Positions 13,783 to 14,483 of a stretch of DNA of 14,483 nt are shown here, one piece after another; the stretch's first letter is position 1; every line of letters starts with the position of its first letter. The position numbers and the translations under genes are program-made. The notes under the pieces are model-generated. The model made no database searches, was not told the DNA's origin, and saw nothing but the letters and a program-made list of their open reading frames with translations. The stretch spans positions 1 to 14,483 of the forward strand of contig JAIOJM010000322.1 of NCBI GenBank assembly GCA_019911785.1, given 5' to 3'. The DNA comes from Sulfuricella sp. GTDB taxonomy: Bacteria; Pseudomonadota; Gammaproteobacteria; Burkholderiales; Sulfuricellaceae.

Positions 13783-14483
13783 ATTTCGACGTCATCACCT
13801 TGTTTCCGCCGATGTTCGACGCACTTGCCAAACACGGCATCATGCGGCGCGCGCTGGAGCAGGAGCGTTTCCAGTTGCAGTTGTGGAATCCGCGCGATTT
13901 CACCGAGGACAACTATCGTACGGTGGATGATCGCCCCTACGGAGGCGGGCCGGGCATGGTTATGCTGGCCGAGCCGCTGGAAAAGGCGATCCTGGCCGCG
14001 AAAGAGCGGCAGAAGCAGGCCGGTGTGGCGAACCCGAGGGTGATTCATCTTTCGCCCCAAGGCAAGGTGTTGACCCACCAGCGGGTGATGGAGCTGACCC
14101 GGGAGCCCGGTTTGGTGCTGCTGGCGAGCCGTTACGAAGGCGTGGATGAGCGTTTGCTGCGCCATCAGGTGGATGAGGAAATCTCGATCGGCGACTACGT
14201 GCTGTCCGGCGGGGAACTGGCGGCGATGGTGCTGATCGATGCCGTCGTCAGGCAGCTGCCGGGCGTGCTCGGTGATGCCGAATCGGCGGTACAGGATTCA
14301 TTCGTGGATGGGCTGCTGGATTGCCCCCACTATACCCGCCCCGAGGTTTATCAGGGCGAGGCGGTGCCGGAAGTGCTGATGTCCGGGCACCATGCAGAAA
14401 TTCAACGCTGGCGGTTAAAGCAGGCGTTGGGCAGGACCTGGTTGAGGCGGCCGGATTTATTGGCCGCCCGTCAGTTGACAAAA
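13779..14483 (+). CDS. trmD: tRNA (guanine-N1-)-methyltransferase TrmD (3' end cut off by the window)
   Basis: TrmD methylates G37 next to the anticodon of tRNAs for Leu, Pro and Arg using S-adenosylmethionine, preventing +1 frameshifts. The frame is open to the window edge, giving 235 residues, so only about 15-20 are missing compared with the 255 of E. coli. Motifs seen: [12 protein letters not shown] at the start, [10 protein letters not shown] 53-62, the trefoil-knot cofactor loops SRYEGVDER 117-125 and [10 protein letters not shown] 138-147, R158, and D173 in the DSF motif, with the last two corresponding to the known catalytic residues. The start is a TTG (13779-13781) overlapping the rimM stop by four bases (TTGA); the first in-frame ATG (13812) would remove the conserved N-terminus. 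Dependence on rimM translation is likely. Confidence 0.95.
   Translation, partial: MNFDVITLFPPMFDALAKHGIMRRALEQERFQLQLWNPRDFTEDNYRTVDDRPYGGGPGMVMLAEPLEKAILAAKERQKQAGVANPRVIHLSPQGKVLTHQRVMELTREPGLVLLASRYEGVDERLLRHQVDEEISIGDYVLSGGELAAMVLIDAVVRQLPGVLGDAESAVQDSFVDGLLDCPHYTRPEVYQGEAVPEVLMSGHHAEIQRWRLKQALGRTWLRRPDLLAARQLTK

Noticed and set aside
1..14483. Search for CRISPR arrays, tRNA genes, insertion sequences, phage or defence genes, riboswitches and selenocysteine or frameshift sites
   Set aside because: None was seen. Nearly all bases are covered by intact housekeeping genes, and the remaining gaps are described as features.

Overview
The window looks like ordinary core chromosome of a betaproteobacterium, most likely of the order Nitrosomonadales (relatives of Gallionella, Sulfuricella, Thiobacillus or Nitrosomonas). 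This rests on the gene order secA-argJ-Nudix/ThiE fusion, followed by yacG-zapD-coaE-pilD-pilC-pilB, and on the moderately high GC content with GC-rich third positions. The exact genus cannot be read from the sequence. There is no tRNA, rRNA, CRISPR array, phage gene, transposase or defence gene. I do not see an undescribed multi-gene system.

Left part (1-3548, plus strand): the C-terminal third of SecA ends at a textbook terminator. An extended -10 promoter then precedes argJ (arginine biosynthesis). argJ overlaps by one base a two-domain Nudix hydrolase/ThiE-like protein, and this is followed by a small exported protein with a Met/Cys-rich YtkA/FixH-like pattern.

Middle (3552-9082, minus strand): pilB-pilC-pilD-coaE form a tight cluster with gaps of 3 to 13 bases, encoding the extension ATPase, platform protein and prepilin peptidase of a type IV pilus plus the last enzyme of coenzyme A synthesis. 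After a 116-base AT-rich gap with a perfect TATAAT box come zapD (FtsZ bundling) and yacG (gyrase inhibitor). yacG converges with the exported-protein gene with only 3 bases between the stops.

Right part (9158-14483): a CNNM/CorC-type transporter gene (corB/yfjD) and the CcsA-like ypjD lie on the minus strand, divergent from ffh. ffh encodes the protein of the signal recognition particle and is followed by rpsP-rimM-trmD. The same neighbourhood occurs in E. coli (yfjD, ypjD, ffh, rpsP, rimM, trmD, rplS); rplS should follow just past the window.

The main non-coding structures are two different hairpin-forming repeats. One is a nested GAGTGAGGAG-type element squeezed between ypjD and corB. The other is a 132-base inverted repeat of short GCAAAGGAC-type units between ffh and rpsP. 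Both resemble dispersed extragenic elements, and both change what surrounds a start codon or an operon junction.
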